This document shows positions 52,968-62,740 of a DNA stretch of 64,000 nt, piece after piece; the first letter of the stretch is position 1, and every line of letters starts with the position of its first letter. The DNA is from Bacteriovoracaceae bacterium (GTDB taxonomy: Bacteria; Bdellovibrionota; Bacteriovoracia; Bacteriovoracales; Bacteriovoracaceae): NCBI GenBank assembly GCA_013141065.1, contig JABFRR010000008.1, forward strand, positions 253,464 to 317,463, in the 5' to 3' direction. Under the pieces are notes generated by a model. It was not told the origin of the DNA. It saw only the letters and a program-made list of their open reading frames with translations, and ran no database searches. A program made the position numbers and the translations under genes.

Positions 52968-54431
52968 ATGGCGTTGTCTTTGAAAAAATATTTTTCCCTC
53001 TCTTTGGCCCTAGTTGTGCCCGCAACATCATTTGCTCTTCCAATTGATTGGCATGGAGCTTTTGGCGTAGATTCATCGATCATTAGTAATTACCGCAGAG
53101 TGAAGTCTAAAACAGATCAATCCGCTATTAATGACGGAACACAAGAAGTCGGTCTTGATGTTGGTGCAAAAAATTCGGCGACCTGGCAAAGTTATGTTTT
53201 CAAATTAAGCCCTACAATGATTATCAATGACGCGGCTACATTTAAAGCCGAGCTTACGACTGGTTATGCTTATGGTGGATTTTTAGGGGATTCGGCTCAA
53301 TCTAATCAAGCTGACACTAATAATATTCCAACCGCCTATTACAGCAAAGCAGCTGGCTCAAGCGTAAATATTAAAAAAGCTTATTTAGAACTTTATTCTG
53401 ACACTGCCACTTATCAAATTGGTCGTCATACTTACAACTGGGGACTTGGCGCTATTTATAATGAAGGTGCAAGTGCCTGGGATCGCCACTCGTCATCGAG
53501 AGATGGAATCACGATGAAACTTAAAATTGGAAACTTTCTAGTCAATCCATACTGGTCAAAAATTTCTAATTCTGGTTTAACTGATGCAACAAATGCTAAA
53601 GAACTTGGTATTGGACTTCTTTATGACAATCCAGAAAGAGATATCGCTTTTGGTATTTTATACGGTGTGAGATCGAGTGCTGCTAACAATACCTTTTTTA
53701 AATCTTCAATTGAAACTGCTTCAAAAACTGTTGGTGAATCAAGTGTAAAGATCACTGACATTTATCTTAAAAAAGTCTGGGGCAATTTTGATGTAGCTCT
53801 CGAAGTTCCATTAATGTCAGGTGATTTAGGATATGCAAATAATTCGACAACTAATAAAACTAAATATTCTGCTAAGGCCATTTTACTTCAATCAAATTAT
53901 CGCTTAAACGACACTTGGACCTTTGGTCTTGATGGTGGTCAAGTTGACGGTCACGACGGAAGCTCTTCGCAATTTAGCGCTCTTTATTTAAATCCAAATT
54001 TTCAAGTGGCCAACTTACTTTTCCGTTACAACGCTTCTGCTATCGGTACGGCTGGTCAAACAGACAGCGTATATGACTCTTATGTAACAAATGCTTTTTA
54101 CTTAAAACTTCGCTCTAGCTACGCAACTGAAAAATGGATTTTTGATACAGCTATTATTCATGCAAAAGCTCTTGAAGCAGCATCTGCTGGTAAGGCGAGT
54201 TTTAATCACACAAAAAATAAAATTTTTGCTGCCACTACAACTCAAGCAGACGATCTCGGGACTGAGATCGATGTGAATGCGACTTATAAATGGAATAATG
54301 AAATATCTGTTGGTGGTGGTTTTGGTTACTTAATGACTGGAGACTATTTTAGTTATACCAACAGCACAACAGTAACTAATCAAGCAGAGAACTCTATCTT
54401 TCTTCAAATTAATACTTCAGTTACATTTTAA
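52968..54431 (+). CDS. Porin-like outer-membrane beta-barrel protein
   Basis: A signal peptide LKKYFSLSLALVVPATSFA is followed by ~460 residues of alternating amphipathic strands, aromatic girdles and short turns (YQIGRHTYNWGLGAIYNEG; AKAILLQSNYRLNDTWTFG). The protein ends in Phe (INTSVTF), the BAM recognition signal. This fits a 14-18-stranded outer-membrane channel; substrate and family are not identified. ATG 52968 has GGAG 7 bases upstream, and an upstream ATG at 52944 is rejected. A strong terminator follows. Confidence 0.82.
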   Translation: MALSLKKYFSLSLALVVPATSFALPIDWHGAFGVDSSIISNYRRVKSKTDQSAINDGTQEVGLDVGAKNSATWQSYVFKLSPTMIINDAATFKAELTTGYAYGGFLGDSAQSNQADTNNIPTAYYSKAAGSSVNIKKAYLELYSDTATYQIGRHTYNWGLGAIYNEGASAWDRHSSSRDGITMKLKIGNFLVNPYWSKISNSGLTDATNAKELGIGLLYDNPERDIAFGILYGVRSSAANNTFFKSSIETASKTVGESSVKITDIYLKKVWGNFDVALEVPLMSGDLGYANNSTTNKTKYSAKAILLQSNYRLNDTWTFGLDGGQVDGHDGSSSQFSALYLNPNFQVANLLFRYNASAIGTAGQTDSVYDSYVTNAFYLKLRSSYATEKWIFDTAIIHAKALEAASAGKASFNHTKNKIFAATTTQADDLGTEIDVNATYKWNNEISVGGGFGYLMTGDYFSYTNSTTVTNQAENSIFLQINTSVTF

Positions 54432-54433
54432 AT

Positions 54434-54464
54434 AAAAAAAGCCCGCATAAGCGGGCTTTTTTTT
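54434..54464. terminator. Bidirectional rho-independent terminator
   Basis: AGCCCGC (54440-54446) and GCGGGCT (54451-54457) pair around ATAA, flanked by A-run and T-run. It serves the porin gene (plus) and the exported coiled-coil gene (minus). Confidence 0.93.
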
Positions 54465-54488
54465 ATTAAAATTTAAAATTTCATTTTC

Positions 54489-56486
54489 CTAAGGAAGCCC
54501 TGGCCATCCGCCGCCTTGTCCTTGAAATCCACCCATTTGCTGCATACCTTGACCCATGTTCATTGAATTGCTCATTCCACCCATATTATAAAGTGAAGGG
54601 TCATAGGCCGAAGTCACTCGTGGCCCATAATATCCAGGAAACCTATCTGAGAAATCATCTTCGTATCCACTATATGATGAACCGTAAGAATCATATCTAT
54701 CGCTATCTCTATCAGCATCACTTGCTACTTTTCTCTCATATTCACCATAGCTCACACCCATTTTATTTAACTTAGCATCTTTACGATTGAGAACGTCTAA
54801 GTCTTTTTGAACTTTTTTTGCTTCTCTTTGACGTCTTTTTTCCATTCCAGAATAAAACTCTTTACACTTTACTTGATTCTTAACGGCACCAGTCCAACCA
54901 ACAGCACAGTAATTGCTATAGTCACTTTGCTCTTTTTTCTCATAGGCGCTCATTCTTGCATTTACTTTTTTTACAATTGCATCTCTTTCTCTTTGAGTTT
55001 TTTGTATTGGAAATGAGCTTCCTTTTCCTGCAGCATAAACATCTTTCCAATCTACAAGTACTCGGTCGAATTTTTTATGCTTTGATGCTTGCTCTTCATT
55101 CGCTGTTTCAATTGTATTTGGTCTACCTCTCTCATCTGGAGATTCACCGTATACTTTTGCGTATGCACTAGATTTTAATAAAATAGCCTCTATTGTTGAA
55201 GCATGATCAGTGATCGCAAATTTTTCCATTAGGAAGTATACAGTATCAAGTGAAGCTGCACTTCTTTTTGAGAATGCTCCAATTTCTTCATTGAGCTTTT
55301 TAATTTCTTTATCAAGAGCGGCCATGGCTTCAGAATCTTCTTCGAGGGTTTCTCTTTTTTGCATTAAAAGATCTAGTCTTGTTATGGCTTTTTCTAGAAA
55401 GATGTTATCTAATTCTTTAGCGAGTTCAGCATATTTTGCGATATCTTTTTTAGCATTTGCTTCAGTTATATTGGCACGTGTTTTAATTAAACGATCTTCA
55501 ATCTTACCCATATCCTTAAAAATTCTTTCTACGTCTGTTTTAACTGCAACCAAGTAAGCTGCATCCAACTCTGCTCTCAGTTTTTCAGCGATATCTTTAA
55601 GTGCGTCTGCATTTCCAAGTGAAGCTCTTGCTTCTGAGATGGCATCTTTACCATTACCACAAGCAGTATAAATTTTTCTTAATAAGACCTCTCTACCTTC
55701 GTTAATATAAAAGGGTTCTTTACTTCCGACAGTTTCAGCTTTCACACAAGTGTCACCAGCAAGAGTCGCCTTTGGATCAAATGCGTGTAAAGGGCCATAG
55801 CCATTATTTGGATCGTCAAATTCTGTAGGATAACCAAAAGAAAGTTTTACCGTTTTTGTGACATCTTGCTTTTTATCAAACTCATAATCCATAGAATAAA
55901 TTTTTTCTGAATACATTTTACCAGGAATCATGTCATGGTTAATTTTACCATCAACCATAATTGGTTTTTCAACATCAACTCCGTCAACTTTTGTTGTGAT
56001 CTTTGTGTTAGCAAGACAATCTTCAAATTCTTTATAAGTTAGATCTACATCAGAATCATTTTTTCTACCAACAAGCTTCATAAGAACTGTAACATCTTTT
56101 GAATCTTTATTCTGTCGTAACTCGGGTACAAAATTTCCGCAAACATTAAGAATTGAAGGAATTTTTATAATGACTTTATTATTATCTCTTTTTTCAATTG
56201 AGATATCGTCACCATCTCTAGTTATATTATGAAAGAGACTCTGAGGAAAATATTTTGCTACTTCAACATTTTTATTACAATCGGCAACTAAAACGGGTTT
56301 AACCACTGTTCCTTGCTCTGGTTTTGCAACAGATATTTTTACTTCCTGTGCTCTACCATTTCCACTAGAAGATCCAGAGCTTGAGCTTCGTGAGCCTCTT
56401 ACACCCTCAATCCTTGCAAATGCAGTGTTAGTTATCAACACACTTGCGAGTAGATTTAAAGCCACAACTTTTTTATTACACTTCAT
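54489..56486 (-). CDS. Large exported protein with coiled coil and Gly/Met-rich tail
   Basis: Not recognised. A signal peptide (NLLASVLITNTAFA) is followed by a Ser/Gly-rich stretch and a ~200-residue beta-rich domain with several Cys (DCNKNV, LNVCGNF, EDCLAN). A long charged coiled coil covers about residues 290-430 (IEDRLIKTRANITEANAKKD). A Lys-rich segment and Tyr/Ser/Gly/Met/Gln-rich low-complexity end complete it (GMQQMGGFQGQGGGWPGLP). A structural or surface role is plausible. Its 5' region ends 45 bases before the duplicated priA fragment. Confidence 0.65.
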   Translation of the reverse strand: MKCNKKVVALNLLASVLITNTAFARIEGVRGSRSSSSGSSSGNGRAQEVKISVAKPEQGTVVKPVLVADCNKNVEVAKYFPQSLFHNITRDGDDISIEKRDNNKVIIKIPSILNVCGNFVPELRQNKDSKDVTVLMKLVGRKNDSDVDLTYKEFEDCLANTKITTKVDGVDVEKPIMVDGKINHDMIPGKMYSEKIYSMDYEFDKKQDVTKTVKLSFGYPTEFDDPNNGYGPLHAFDPKATLAGDTCVKAETVGSKEPFYINEGREVLLRKIYTACGNGKDAISEARASLGNADALKDIAEKLRAELDAAYLVAVKTDVERIFKDMGKIEDRLIKTRANITEANAKKDIAKYAELAKELDNIFLEKAITRLDLLMQKRETLEEDSEAMAALDKEIKKLNEEIGAFSKRSAASLDTVYFLMEKFAITDHASTIEAILLKSSAYAKVYGESPDERGRPNTIETANEEQASKHKKFDRVLVDWKDVYAAGKGSSFPIQKTQRERDAIVKKVNARMSAYEKKEQSDYSNYCAVGWTGAVKNQVKCKEFYSGMEKRRQREAKKVQKDLDVLNRKDAKLNKMGVSYGEYERKVASDADRDSDRYDSYGSSYSGYEDDFSDRFPGYYGPRVTSAYDPSLYNMGGMSNSMNMGQGMQQMGGFQGQGGGWPGLP

Positions 56487-56531
56487 AGATATTCCCCAAT
56501 AAGCTTACTTGGCCTGAACCATATACTTATC

Positions 56532-57050
56532 GGTCTTAACGGGTCATTTTGTGATTTACTTTAATACTTAATCAAAATAATAGGGATCAACATCAATTTT
56601 CAATGAGATAGAATTTGGAGGATTATAGGTTTTTTCAAAAGTATTCACTAAATTATGTAGTTGATTTATATCATCGCTCCTAATCATTAAAGACCAAGTA
56701 AACTTGTTGACCTTTTTTTCAACCATTGATGGCCTTGGGCCCAATATCTCTACTTTGTTAAAATGCACTTTGGCCATATCTATGAGTCTTTGAGTTTGAA
56801 CACTACTTTCTTGAATGACTTCACCTTGATTTTTTCCATTAAAAAAAATTAAGATAATCTTTTTTATTGGGGGTGATGAGCAAAGTTGTCTCATCGGAAT
56901 TTCATCATTATAGAAATCATCAAAAGAGTGATTTTTCAAATAGGTGAATATTTTGTTTTCAGGAGCTAAGGTGTGAACCAAAACTTCTGCATTTTTTCCA
57001 AACCTTCCCGCACGACCACTAACTTGAGTCAGTGTCTGATAGACTCTTTC
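56532..57050. repeat. 519-bp direct repeat of the priA 3' end (copy 1, truncated priA)
   Basis: Identical to 58801-59319 at constant offset 2269. The only difference I found is C at 56766 versus T at 59035 (silent in the priA frame). It includes the downstream region and last 160 codons of priA and ends exactly at the IS110-type element. Confidence 0.95.
56568..57050 (-). pseudogene. Duplicated C-terminal fragment of priA
   Basis: The fragment encodes the last ~160 residues of PriA (…VSGRAGRFGKNAEVLVHTLAPEN… to the normal C-terminus), identical to the intact copy. It lacks the helicase and start region: upstream on the minus strand it runs straight into the IS110-type element. An internal ATG would give 137 residues, but there is no ribosome binding site or domain that would function alone. 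It is a by-product of the duplication. Confidence 0.93.
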
Positions 57051-57070
57051 CAGTTATGGTAAAATGGCCC

Positions 57071-57650
57071 AGTCTAGGTTGCAAAGGGCCGATCCTTGTT
57101 ATCCAAAGTAGTTTTTTTACTCGATTATTCGTAACCTAAGAAGGGTAAACCCGACTTACTTACTTGGTAGTATTCTATCGTGTGCTTCTATCCCGGATAA
57201 CAAGACGCTCACCGAAATGAACTCTTACCGAAAAGTATCAGAACCCACACACGAAACTACTTCTTCATCTAACAAGTTTTCTTAAGTAACATCTCGTAAA
57301 ATATTTTTTAATCTTAAATTTTTTCTTCATTTTTTTAAATTTATTTTTAGCAACATTTGTATTGTAAAAAATTCTATTCAGTTATTCGTAACCCAGCTAA
57401 AAATATTAATATTTTAAAAGCTGCTTACATTTTGATTATCAAAGCGCCCATTAACCTCACAACGCAGGTATCTCAGGATTTTTTCAACTAACAATAACTG
57501 TTTTTCAACTTCAGCATCCTATGGTTAAACATGACCGTTAATGACAGACTTAAGTCTATTTATTTCAAAAAAAATCAGAATCAACAAAGACCACTTTCTC
57601 CTCTTGATCTTGAGAGCAACTCGCCCGTAGGGGGGCGGGGAGAACTCATT
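57071..57650 (-). ncRNA. Candidate guide (bridge/seek) RNA locus in the IS1111-like element
   Basis: This ~580-base region downstream of the transposase has no credible protein. It contains CTTGTTATCC (57095-57104) inverted at 57195-57204 (10/10), AAGTAGTTT (57106-57114) inverted at 57254-57262 (9/9), a GGGT/ACCC hairpin at 57143-57152 and a 12-base direct repeat TTATTCGTAACC (57125-57136, 57382-57393). IS1111-group elements encode their targeting RNA at this end. The RNA's exact ends are not known; strand is assumed from the transposase. Confidence 0.4.
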
Positions 57651-57653
57651 GCT

Positions 57654-58678
57654 CTAAGAAAAACAGGATGTTTTTATATTACTTTTATACTGCCTCTCTT
57701 CGACAATAACATTATAACAAATTCTCGATAAACGATGTGCTAATGCTACTGTCGCCTTATTCATTCCTCTTTTATTTTTTAATTTGAATGCCCATCGACG
57801 AATCGGCTCTTGGCTATTTTCATTGGAGAAAATCAATATCGATCTCGCTCCATGAATTAAATATTTTCTGGCCAAATCTTGCCCGGCCTTCGTAATAGCG
57901 CCTCTTCGAACTTTGTCTCCTGATGAACTTTCACTTGGAACTAATCCTAAATAACTTGCAAAAGACTTTGCATTGGGAAATCTGCTAAAATCATCGCCAA
58001 TAGCAAGGAGTGCCGCTGTCGTCATAAGCCCAACTCCAGGAATACTTTGTAAATAAACGGCACGTGGGTCTCCCGCAAGAAGAATTTTTAAACTCTCTTC
58101 AACATCCTTTTCTTTGCCGCTAATCTTCTTGATTCAAAAACCATATCGGTTAATTTTTGTTTCAAAATATCAAAGTCAAGCTGCTCTAATTTACCAGCTA
58201 TTTCATCCCAAAAATTTTCCGCACCTGCATTTATTGTTATTCCATATTCTCTCAAAATCCCGCGAGTATGATTTGTGGCGCTAACTCTTGATTGAACATA
58301 TTGCTCTCTAATCCGAAGTAGCGATTTTAATCTTCGAGCGCCAATGCCTTTGTGATAAACCTCTGGAATAAAATTAACTTTTAAGCACTCTGCGAGTGCC
58401 TCAGCGTCTTTTATATCGGTTTTCTTTCCACCGATACCAATGCCTCGAAATTTATTTGGATTGATTATTTTGACATTGATCCCAGCTGTTTTTAATTGAT
58501 CGACAACATGATTTACTCCACAACTTGCCTCAATTCCAACAAGCAAATTTTTACGATTAACCAATTCTTTTACTAGGTTTTCAGAAAGAACGGTTTTTAC
58601 ATCTTTTTTTCCATCAGGAAAAATAAAACAAATTGTTGAAGTTCTTTTATGATAATCAATTCCGGTGTAAACTAACAT
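57654..58678 (-). pseudogene. IS110/IS1111-type transposase, interrupted by a -1 frameshift
   Basis: The N-terminal part (58678 to a stop at 58088, 196 aa) has the RuvC-like DEDD domain: GIDYHKRTST, GIEASCG and KKTDIKDAEALAE. The C-terminal Transposase_20 part continues in the -1 frame: LQSIPGVGLMTTAALLAIGD, YLGLVPSESSSGDKVRRGAI with the catalytic Ser, and KYLIHGARSIL. The frame changes near AAAGAAAAGG (minus, about 58107-58116). Joined, it is ~341 residues, normal for the family. The gene is disabled unless the ribosome slips there. Confidence 0.82.
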
Positions 58679-58800
58679 TGGCCCTCCCTAGGCATTGTAG
58701 GAGATTATTCTCGCTACGCTTTTTTATAGTTTTATAGAAAACTATTTGGGATCAACTCCCGTTCGCCTAGGGTAAAAAGGGCCATTTCACCATACTTCCA

Positions 58801-59319
58801 GGTCTTAACGGGTCATTTTGTGATTTACTTTAATACTTAATCAAAATAATAGGGATCAACATCAATTTTCAATGAGATAGAATTTGGAGGATTATAGGTT
58901 TTTTCAAAAGTATTCACTAAATTATGTAGTTGATTTATATCATCGCTCCTAATCATTAAAGACCAAGTAAACTTGTTGACCTTTTTTTCAACCATTGATG
59001 GCCTTGGGCCCAATATCTCTACTTTGTTAAAATGTACTTTGGCCATATCTATGAGTCTTTGAGTTTGAACACTACTTTCTTGAATGACTTCACCTTGATT
59101 TTTTCCATTAAAAAAAATTAAGATAATCTTTTTTATTGGGGGTGATGAGCAAAGTTGTCTCATCGGAATTTCATCATTATAGAAATCATCAAAAGAGTGA
59201 TTTTTCAAATAGGTGAATATTTTGTTTTCAGGAGCTAAGGTGTGAACCAAAACTTCTGCATTTTTTCCAAACCTTCCCGCACGACCACTAACTTGAGTCA
59301 GTGTCTGATAGACTCTTTC
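58801..59319. repeat. 519-bp direct repeat of the priA 3' end (copy 2, within intact priA)
   Basis: Partner of 56532-57050; this copy is continuous with the full priA gene. Confidence 0.95.
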
Positions 59320-60843
59320 ATTTGATCTAAAATCTGGAAAATTAAGCTGCGAATCTATCCCTAATATAATGACCAAATTAACATTTTCAAAATTATGGCC
59401 TTTTGAAAGCATTTGAGTCCCAACTAAAATATCAATACTTTTTTTATGAAACAAATCTAGCGTCTCTTCCAGTTTGCTAAAAGTTTTTATCTCATCACGG
59501 TCAAAGCGCTCTATTACTTTATCAGGAAAAAGGCTTTTCATCATTTCATGCACTTTTTCTGTTCCAAAACCTTTGGGGGTGAGTTGAATATTCATGCACT
59601 CTGGACACATCTCTGGCACTTTTTCTTTATATTCACATGTCTGGCAAACAATTAGACTTTTCTTTTTAAATAATTTTAAATTTGTACTGCAGTTGGGACA
59701 AGAAAACTGGTGACCGCATGAATTGCATTGCAAATAACTTGCGTAGCCAAGTCGATTGATAAAAATGAGCACTTGCTCTTTTTTCTCTAGCGCTTTTCTA
59801 ATTTTATAAACACTTTCACTGCTTAAAGGCCAAAGTGCTCTTTCAGATTCAACCTTACCTCGCCCTCGCATGTCTACTAATTCTATTTCAGGTAATTTTG
59901 CTTCTTGAGCTCTTTTTTTAAGTGCAAAATAGTTCGCTGAATCTTTAAAAGCTTTATAGGTTTCAACCATAGGTGTTGCCGAACCTAAGATAATTGGAAT
60001 TTTTTGTAGTGAAGCTCTTTTAATTGCTATGTCTCTCGCATTATACGTACACCTATCATCTTGCTTAAAGGATTGGTCGTGTTCTTCATCCACAACAATT
60101 AATCCAAGTTTTTTAATTGGAAGAAAGATACTGCTTCTCACACCCAAAATAAGCTTGGGAGTCTCATCAACCTGAAGAAGCTTCCATAATCCAAACTTAT
60201 CTGAATTACTTATCGAGCTGTTGTAGGAAAAAATCTGAATACCCAAATAGGTTTCAAACGTTTTCATAAACTGAGGAGTCAAATTTATTTCTGGAAGTAA
60301 AAAAAGTACTGATTTTTTTTCAATAATAATTTTTTTAATTATTTCTAGATAAATGATCGTTTTACCGGCACCTGTCACACCATGAATGAGAGATTTGCTA
60401 AATTTATCGAGTCCTAATTCTGTTATTTTTTTAACTACTTGTGATTGTTCATCATTTAAAACAAATTGGTTTAATTGATTTTTTCCTTGTACAAAATTAA
60501 GCTTTCTAGGTTTTTTGAGCAATACTGGAAGAGTGTCAAATATTAATCGTCCTAAAGGATAGTGATAGTAATTCGACATCCACTGATAAAGCTCACACTC
60601 ATCTTTTGATAATATGATATCAGCATTAATTTTAGAAATATCTTTGATTTTTTTTAATTCTAGACCTTTCTCTGATCCTAATTGCCAAATACAACCATCA
60701 ATAGTCCTTTTACCTAGCGGTACAGAGACAATCGTGCCTTGTGGTAACGAAATGTCCTCATCACCTTCGCTTTCATATCCATAAGTAAGCATGGAGTGAT
60801 TAAAGGGTGTATTAACTGCTACGAGATAATAAACTTTGCTCAT
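58837..60843 (-). CDS. priA: Primosomal replication restart helicase PriA
   Basis: PriA rebuilds replication forks after stalling. The 668-residue protein has an N-terminal DNA-binding region, Walker A GVTGAGKT (~residue 155), DEEHD helicase motif II, GSATP, and the zinc-binding Cys cluster (CNSCGHQFSCPNCS, CQTCEYK, CPECM). QVSGRAGR follows near 525. All motifs are intact. Its 3' 519 bases are duplicated beyond an insertion element, yet the reading frame is undamaged. ATG start; GalU and an exported protein lie upstream. Confidence 0.95.
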   Translation of the reverse strand: MSKVYYLVAVNTPFNHSMLTYGYESEGDEDISLPQGTIVSVPLGKRTIDGCIWQLGSEKGLELKKIKDISKINADIILSKDECELYQWMSNYYHYPLGRLIFDTLPVLLKKPRKLNFVQGKNQLNQFVLNDEQSQVVKKITELGLDKFSKSLIHGVTGAGKTIIYLEIIKKIIIEKKSVLFLLPEINLTPQFMKTFETYLGIQIFSYNSSISNSDKFGLWKLLQVDETPKLILGVRSSIFLPIKKLGLIVVDEEHDQSFKQDDRCTYNARDIAIKRASLQKIPIILGSATPMVETYKAFKDSANYFALKKRAQEAKLPEIELVDMRGRGKVESERALWPLSSESVYKIRKALEKKEQVLIFINRLGYASYLQCNSCGHQFSCPNCSTNLKLFKKKSLIVCQTCEYKEKVPEMCPECMNIQLTPKGFGTEKVHEMMKSLFPDKVIERFDRDEIKTFSKLEETLDLFHKKSIDILVGTQMLSKGHNFENVNLVIILGIDSQLNFPDFRSNERVYQTLTQVSGRAGRFGKNAEVLVHTLAPENKIFTYLKNHSFDDFYNDEIPMRQLCSSPPIKKIILIFFNGKNQGEVIQESSVQTQRLIDMAKVHFNKVEILGPRPSMVEKKVNKFTWSLMIRSDDINQLHNLVNTFEKTYNPPNSISLKIDVDPYYFD

Positions 60844-60844
60844 C

Positions 60845-61777
60845 TTATAGAATAAATGAATGATTATATTCTAATATGCCAGGTAGTTTCTTGAGTTCTT
60901 CATAGCTGTCTGTTATTTTTTTATCAACTTTTTTAACTTCTTCACTAAGAGTCTGAATTACAAATAAATTTCCTGCACTATCTTTTAGATTAATAAACTT
61001 AGGCAATTCATTAATTCCATTAAATAAAAGATACTGGCTTGCCTCTACTTTAATTTGTGCATCACTTGTTGTGTAATCAATTATCCGAAATTGCCTTTCT
61101 TGATTTGAAAAATACCCTTGTGCAAATTTCCAATCGACCTTCCACATGAATTCATTTTCTTTTTTAACAAGTTCTATGTTTTTTGCACTCTTGAAAGTAT
61201 TTGACCTGAATAAGTCTAAGACGCGCTCTTTAGATTGTGGATCTTCTGGACTAAGCGGGGATCCGCTATCCCCTTTACCTTTGCTGTTCATCAAATGACT
61301 TCTATAACTTCTAAGTAGTCTCATTTTGTCTTCATTTAACATTGTTTTATTTTTTGTAACTATTACACCATTTTTTTCTAAAAATGCTTCTACTCCGTTT
61401 GATTGATTGGTCGCCAACATCATTAAGATGCCATAGAGCATGCTTTTTTCCTGACTCTTTTCTCGCTTTATTTGCAAAAGTAAATCTGGGATATATTTTA
61501 CACTTTTAATTTGTGAACTTTGCATTTGTCCGTTCGAATATATAGATTGCAGCAAGCTTATAGATCCACTATTTTCTTCTGAAAATTGCATTTTTATATA
61601 ATCTTGTTTTTCTGGTTCTGCCAATGAGTGGATCATCATTTTTATTGTAATATAATCCCCAGGAAGATCTGCATTGTTTAAATTTTTAAGCAATCCCTCC
61701 TCCGTAGGAAGCGAGGCACCTGCAATTGAAATCATCGAAAACATTATCATTGATTTCATTAAATTCCATCTCATCAT
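60845..61777 (-). CDS. Exported hypothetical protein
   Basis: Not recognised. A signal peptide (SMIMFSMISIAGA-SL) leads to a ~290-residue mature protein of mixed structure, with a helical middle (NEDKMRLLRSYRSHLMN) and beta-rich C-terminal half (FRIIDYTTSDAQIKVEASQYLLF). No lipobox is present, so it is probably periplasmic. Its stop is 1 base before the priA start, so transcription may be coupled. A distant link to substrate-binding or outer-membrane carrier folds cannot be judged by eye. Confidence 0.6.
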   Translation of the reverse strand: MMRWNLMKSMIMFSMISIAGASLPTEEGLLKNLNNADLPGDYITIKMMIHSLAEPEKQDYIKMQFSEENSGSISLLQSIYSNGQMQSSQIKSVKYIPDLLLQIKREKSQEKSMLYGILMMLATNQSNGVEAFLEKNGVIVTKNKTMLNEDKMRLLRSYRSHLMNSKGKGDSGSPLSPEDPQSKERVLDLFRSNTFKSAKNIELVKKENEFMWKVDWKFAQGYFSNQERQFRIIDYTTSDAQIKVEASQYLLFNGINELPKFINLKDSAGNLFVIQTLSEEVKKVDKKITDSYEELKKLPGILEYNHSFIL

Positions 61778-61806
61778 AAACCCCTTTGCCCTAAACTTAT
61801 TATTAA

Positions 61807-62694
61807 TTACTTAATATTATATTTTTGTATTTTTTCTTTAATGATTTTTTTCATCATCGCCGAAGAATCATTATTCATTAATGCAAACTCAATCGTTGCA
61901 TTTAAATATCCTTCAATGTTTCCAGTGTCAAAACGTTCACCTTCAAAAATATGTGCATAAACTTCACTTTCTTTTGCGAGCAAGTTTATTGCATCTGTTA
62001 ATTGATATTCACCACCAACCCCCTTGGGTATGACTTTCAAAGCATCAAAAATTTCAGGTTTAAAAATATATCTTCCAGGTGTTGCTAGGCTAGAAGGTGC
62101 AACAGAAGGATGTGGCTTTTCAACCATCGTTGTCATTCTCATTGTGTGTTTTTCATTATTAATGAAATCACCTTTTACAATTCCATATTTTGAAGTTTCT
62201 TGTGGGTCAATTTCCATCACTCCAATTACACTAGAATTATTATTCTTTTGAGACACTTCTATTAATTGTTTCGTTACCGGATTTGGACCTCTAACGATTT
62301 CATCACCAAGAATTACAGCAAAAGGCTCATTGCCAACAACGTCTTTTGCACAAAGAACGGCATGTCCTAAACCAAGTTGTTCTTTTTGCCTAATTGAAGT
62401 GACCTCTACCATTTTCCCAATTTGTTGTATGAGTTCTAATTCTTTTAACTTTCCACTCTTAATTAAAAAATCTTCTAATTCGAAATTTCGGTCAAAATAA
62501 TCTTCTATCGCATTTTTACCACTCGAAGTAATAAAGATAACTTGTTCGATACCTGACAAAATTGCTTCTTCAACTACGTAATGAATCATAGGTAAATTAA
62601 TAATCGGAATCATTTCTTTTGGTACTTGTTTTGTAGCGGGAAGAAATCTTGTTCCTTTTCCTGCAACAGGGATGACGGCGCGCCTAATTTTCAT
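61807..62694 (-). CDS. galU: UTP-glucose-1-phosphate uridylyltransferase
   Basis: GalU makes UDP-glucose for LPS core, capsule and other glycans. The 295-residue product starts RRAVIPVAGKGTRFLPATKQ and has the PKEMIPIINLPMIHYVVEEA segment, LGDEIVR, GVMEIDPQETSKYGIVKG and the lysine in VEKPHPSVAPS, then GEYQLTDAI. All family residues appear intact. It is divergent from the outer-membrane protein gene starting near 62741, with only ~46 bases between. Confidence 0.95.
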   Translation of the reverse strand: MKIRRAVIPVAGKGTRFLPATKQVPKEMIPIINLPMIHYVVEEAILSGIEQVIFITSSGKNAIEDYFDRNFELEDFLIKSGKLKELELIQQIGKMVEVTSIRQKEQLGLGHAVLCAKDVVGNEPFAVILGDEIVRGPNPVTKQLIEVSQKNNNSSVIGVMEIDPQETSKYGIVKGDFINNEKHTMRMTTMVEKPHPSVAPSSLATPGRYIFKPEIFDALKVIPKGVGGEYQLTDAINLLAKESEVYAHIFEGERFDTGNIEGYLNATIEFALMNNDSSAMMKKIIKEKIQKYNIK

Positions 62695-62740
62695 TATAAT
62701 TTCCTTAAGAAGTTGTTCATAATTTTAAAAGGAATTAGTT

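Larger units (their letters stand above)
57051..58800. mobile_element. IS110-family (IS1111-like) insertion sequence, 1750 bp
   Basis: The 1750 bases between the two priA repeats carry a DEDD transposase on the minus strand. TATGGTAAAATGGCCC (57055-57070) is inverted at 58779-58794 with one mismatch; these subterminal repeats lie 4 and 6 bases from the edges. Subterminal inverted repeats and a long non-coding region 3' of the transposase (57051-57653, versus ~120 bases 5') fit the IS1111 group. TTCCAG occurs at both edges (57048-57053, 58796-58801). Confidence 0.88.

Noticed and set aside
55210-55557. 115-residue plus-strand frame
   Set aside because: Antisense of the coiled-coil region of the exported protein 54489-56486; Ser/Leu-rich composition is typical of such shadows.
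56568-56981. 137-residue open frame starting MVHTLAPEN as a separate gene
   Set aside because: It is the duplicated C-terminus of priA, without start signals or a complete domain.
57531-57731. 66-residue open frame in the plus strand of the IS1111-like element
   Set aside because: It spans the non-coding end and the antisense of the transposase and has no ribosome binding site or recognisable sequence.
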